From Nitrospiraceae bacterium (GTDB taxonomy: Bacteria; Nitrospirota; Thermodesulfovibrionia; Thermodesulfovibrionales; UBA1546), in assembly GCA_021373015.1 (NCBI GenBank), contig JAJFTJ010000020.1, forward strand, positions 1 through 54,483: a DNA stretch of 54,483 nucleotides, in the 5' to 3' direction. Of the stretch, positions 52,132 to 54,483 are shown in pieces (position 1 is the stretch's first letter; each line of letters starts with the position of its first letter). A program made the translations under genes and the position numbers. Below the pieces are notes generated by a model. That model was not told the origin of the DNA. It saw only the letters and a list, made by a program, of their open reading frames with translations, and ran no database searches.

Positions 52132-53375
52132 CCTATCCTGACATCAGCTCCAACAGCAACAAGTTTTTCAGCCATTTTTTCATAGCCCCTTTCAAGATGA
52201 TAGAGCCTGTCAATAACTGTCTCGCCTTCTGCTCTGAGCGCTGCAACAACCAAAGAAGCGCTTGCCCTGAGATCTGTTGCCATGACATTTGCCCCTCTTA
52301 GTTTTCTTACGCCTTTAACAGCTGCAGTGCTTCCCCTGAAATTTATATCAGCGCCCATTCTCATAAGCTCTGCCACATGCATGAACCTATTTTCAAAAAT
52401 CGATTCTGTCACAATGCTCGTGCCTTCTGCGACAGTCATTAATGCCATAAATTGAGCCTGCATATCTGTTGGAAATCCCGGATAAGGCGCTGTCTCTATA
52501 TCCGTTGCCGCAAGTCTTGAACTGCCGTGCACTCTCACCCCATCTGATGTTTGTTCAAATTTAAGACCAACCGCTTCCAGTTTTATAATTAGGGCATGCA
52601 GATGCTCAAGCCGACAGCCTTTAATTGTTATATCTCCGCCGGTTATTCCTGTTGCGGTCATGAATGTGCCTGCCTCTATCCTGTCAGGAATTACTGTATG
52701 ATTAAGCGGCCTAAGCTCGTCAACCCCTTCTATCTCTATGATGCCTTCACCTGCTCCTTTAATCTTTGCTCCCATTGAATTAAGCGCGTCTGCCAGATCA
52801 ATAATTTCCGGCTCCCTGGCTGAATTCTCAAGAATTGTAATGCCTTGTGCAAGTGTTCCCGCCATCATGATATTTTCAGTCCCTGTTACTGTTGAGGTAT
52901 CAAAGTATATTGAAGCGCCTTTCAGTTTTTTTGCTGTTGCGGTCACATAACCTGACTCGAGCTTTATCTTTGCCCCCATTTTTTCAAGAGCGAGCAGATG
53001 CAGATTTATTGGTCTTGCGCCTATCGCGCATCCTCCGGGCAGAGAGACTCTAGCACTGCCGAATCTTGCAAGGAGTGGACCAAGAACAAGCACAGACGCG
53101 CGCATCTCCTTGACAAGTTCATATGGAGCCTCTAAATGTTTAATCTTTTCTGTATTTAGAACTACACTATCTTCTTCATGCTGAAACTCCGCACCCATGT
53201 TAACAAGCAGCCTTCCCATTGTCTTTACATCCCGAAGCCATGGGATTCTGTTTATCCTGCTCTCACCTGAAGCAAGAAGAGCGCATGCAATCGAAGGAAG
53301 CGCAGCGTTCTTTGCCCCGCTTATCTCAACTTCTCCTTTTAATCTTTTTCCGCCTTGTATGACAAGTTTGTTCAT
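52125..53375 (-). CDS. murA: UDP-N-acetylglucosamine 1-carboxyvinyltransferase
   Basis: MurA makes the first committed step of peptidoglycan. The 416-residue product has the start [24 protein letters not shown], the catalytic Cys116 in [11 protein letters not shown] (the fosfomycin target), and [14 protein letters not shown]. Cys rather than Asp is present, so the enzyme should be fosfomycin sensitive. It converges with rpsU and is divergent from the DsbC-like gene. Confidence 0.97.
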   Translation of the reverse strand: MNKLVIQGGKRLKGEVEISGAKNAALPSIACALLASGESRINRIPWLRDVKTMGRLLVNMGAEFQHEEDSVVLNTEKIKHLEAPYELVKEMRASVLVLGPLLARFGSARVSLPGGCAIGARPINLHLLALEKMGAKIKLESGYVTATAKKLKGASIYFDTSTVTGTENIMMAGTLAQGITILENSAREPEIIDLADALNSMGAKIKGAGEGIIEIEGVDELRPLNHTVIPDRIEAGTFMTATGITGGDITIKGCRLEHLHALIIKLEAVGLKFEQTSDGVRVHGSSRLAATDIETAPYPGFPTDMQAQFMALMTVAEGTSIVTESIFENRFMHVAELMRMGADINFRGSTAAVKGVRKLRGANVMATDLRASASLVVAALRAEGETVIDRLYHLERGYEKMAEKLVAVGADVRIGK

Positions 53376-53462
53376 GGGATTGTTCTATCATAGCATAAAA
53401 ATATTGACCAGCTCATTTCTATAAATAACGCTTTATGATGTCAGGATTTTATTGTTTTTTTT

Positions 53463-53471
53463 TGATATAAT
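53463..53471 (+). promoter_or_regulatory. Extended -10 promoter element immediately before the DsbC-like gene
   Basis: TGATATAAT ends 6 nt before the ATG at 53478, with no ribosome site between, implying a leaderless transcript. It is the same motif seen before the M28 and lipoprotein genes. Confidence 0.55.
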
Positions 53472-53477
53472 CAAAAT

Positions 53478-54314
53478 ATGAATATACAAAAAAATAAGAT
53501 TTTCATATGCCTGTTTTTATTATCAGCCGTTACTTTTTATCTGGCAGTTTTTTATTCAACTCCAGCGCTTAGTTCAGGCGGTTGTGAGAGCGACTGCAAA
53601 AAATGCCATACATTAAATAATGCAGAAGTTAAAAATATCCTTTCGAAGATAAAAGTTCCGGAGGCAAAAATACTGGATGTCCAGATTAGCCCTGTAAGAG
53701 GACTCTGGGAAGTCTCGATAGAAAACAAGGGACAGCGCGGGCTTTTTTATGTAGATTTTTCAAAAAAATACGTAGTAGCTGGACAAGTCCAAATTATTGA
53801 AGTAAATGACGGAGTTAATAAGACAAGCGAAAGGCTGAAAAAACTTAATAGAGATAAAAGAGTTGATACAGGCAAAATTCCCCTGAAAAACGCCTTAATT
53901 ATCGGAGATAAAAAAGCGCCTAAAAAAATAATAGTATTCACTGACCCTGACTGCCCTGTGTGCGGAAGATTTCACAGCGAACTTAAGAAAGTTGTTGAGC
54001 AGAAAAAAGACATAGTTGTCTATCTTAAACTCTTTCCTCTGTCAATACACCCTGATGCATACTGGAAATCACAGAGCATACTCTGCAGTAAATCTTTGGA
54101 GCTTCTCGAGGCAAATTTTGCAAACAAGCCCATACCAAAACCATCATGCAAAACAGATGACGTGGATAAAAACATGAAACTGACTCAGGAGATCGGCATA
54201 TCAGCTACACCGACATCGATATTGCCCGACGGTTCTGTTCAGGTGGGTTTTGTTGAAGCTGCTGAACTCATAAGAATCATTGACTCAATAAAAACAAAGG
54301 CAGGGAAAAAATGA
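53478..54314 (+). CDS. DsbC-like thioredoxin-fold protein with an N-terminal CxxCH motif
   Basis: A 278-residue exported protein with a signal helix at about 8-28. A Cys-rich segment (Cys36, then C40-K-K-C43-H44) reads as a possible c-haem site. The DsbC dimerisation-like domain follows (VPEAKILDVQISPVRGLWEVSIENKGQRGLFYVDF), and the thioredoxin fold carries C159-P-V-C162 (FTDPDCPVCGRFH) and cis-Pro SATPTSILPDG. Family members isomerise disulfides or help cytochrome c maturation. The next gene overlaps by 4 nt. Confidence 0.85.
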   Translation: MNIQKNKIFICLFLLSAVTFYLAVFYSTPALSSGGCESDCKKCHTLNNAEVKNILSKIKVPEAKILDVQISPVRGLWEVSIENKGQRGLFYVDFSKKYVVAGQVQIIEVNDGVNKTSERLKKLNRDKRVDTGKIPLKNALIIGDKKAPKKIIVFTDPDCPVCGRFHSELKKVVEQKKDIVVYLKLFPLSIHPDAYWKSQSILCSKSLELLEANFANKPIPKPSCKTDDVDKNMKLTQEIGISATPTSILPDGSVQVGFVEAAELIRIIDSIKTKAGKK

Positions 54315-54483
54315 AAAAAATTTTATTTTTTCTTCTATCTTCAGCAGTACTTTTAATCTGCACGTCAGCTTTTGCCAACTTTAAAATAATCCTTAAAAAC
54401 GGCAGAGAATTTATTGTCGAAGATTATAAGGAAATAAACGGTAAAATAAAATTCTACCGAAGCGGCGGCGAAGTCGAACTGGA
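54311..54483 (+). CDS. Exported hypothetical protein, cut by the window end
   Basis: The first 57 codons of a gene whose ATG overlaps the stop of the DsbC-like gene (ATGA). It begins with a signal peptide (KKILFFLLSSAVLLICTSAFA, probable cleavage after AFA) and continues FKIILKNGREFIVEDYKEINGKIKFYRSGGEVEL, a pattern of short beta strands as in small periplasmic domains. The coding frame runs off the end. It is probably co-transcribed with the DsbC-like gene. Confidence 0.6.
   Translation, partial: MKKILFFLLSSAVLLICTSAFANFKIILKNGREFIVEDYKEINGKIKFYRSGGEVEL

Noticed and set aside
1-54483. CRISPR array, IS element or further RNA gene
   Set aside because: No regularly spaced repeats, no transposase and no other tRNA, tmRNA or rRNA-like sequence was noticed by eye on either strand. 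A tRNAscan-SE or Infernal run would be decisive.

Overview
The window looks like chromosomal DNA of an AT-rich, Gram-negative-type bacterium: it carries lipoproteins with lipoboxes, a Chp/Pil-like chemosensory operon, a c-haem chemoreceptor and a DsbC-like periplasmic protein. The mix of HspR/ClpB/DnaJ, endonuclease Q, DUF4388 response regulators and haem-binding sensors suggests Nitrospirota (Thermodesulfovibrionia-like) or a neighbouring lineage such as Desulfobacterota. That placement is an inference from gene content; no rRNA is present to settle it.

Layout. 1-1384: the 3' end of a tRNA (probably Leu), then a 1.35-kb scar of an integrated phage-like element bounded by a 28-bp direct repeat of the tRNA end. 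The scar holds an antisense tyrosine-integrase relic, two small genes and the tail of a T7-type terminase. 1409-5687: a DNA-repair neighbourhood with endonuclease IV, a pyrimidine-dimer glycosylase, endonuclease Q and DNA polymerase IV. 5702-12280: small membrane/secreted proteins, an M28 peptidase, a duplicated cysteine-rich protein, RarA, a HIT protein, a thioesterase and CysS. 12371-14917: an accessory pocket on the minus strand with a toxin-antitoxin-like pair and an unrecognised three-gene operon ending in a PIN-domain protein. 15126-21354: MnmA, a glycine-zipper lipoprotein, and a dnaJ-hspR-clpB heat-shock operon with a HAIR-like operator lying on its promoter. 21456-29188: hypothetical proteins, an MFS transporter, ProS, and a TPR protein followed by two oligopeptide-type ABC ATPases without permeases.

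29476-35983: a haem-binding chemoreceptor facing a four-gene chemosensory operon (REC-DUF4388, CheY-like, CheW-like, CheA-REC hybrid); the two units share a bidirectional terminator. 36355: an RRM RNA-binding protein with a long leader. From 51731 down to 36672 all genes run on the minus strand with gaps of at most 37 nt: ROK kinase, signal peptidase I, small membrane protein, RibE, RibBA, FHA-GAF-adenylate cyclase, PP2C phosphatase, Ser/Thr kinase-PEGA, PEGA/FN3 exported protein, RadC, an IMP-cyclohydrolase-only PurH, PurD, PurE and a DUF89 protein. The window closes with rpsU and murA (convergent, sharing a terminator), a DsbC-like protein with an added CxxCH motif, and the start of a small exported protein.

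The most interesting items are the unrecognised PIN operon, the cyclase/phosphatase/kinase/PEGA signalling module, the haem receptor opposite the Chp-like operon, the PurH lacking its transformylase domain, and several genes whose extended -10 promoter elements lie only 5-6 nt before the start codon, suggesting leaderless transcripts.
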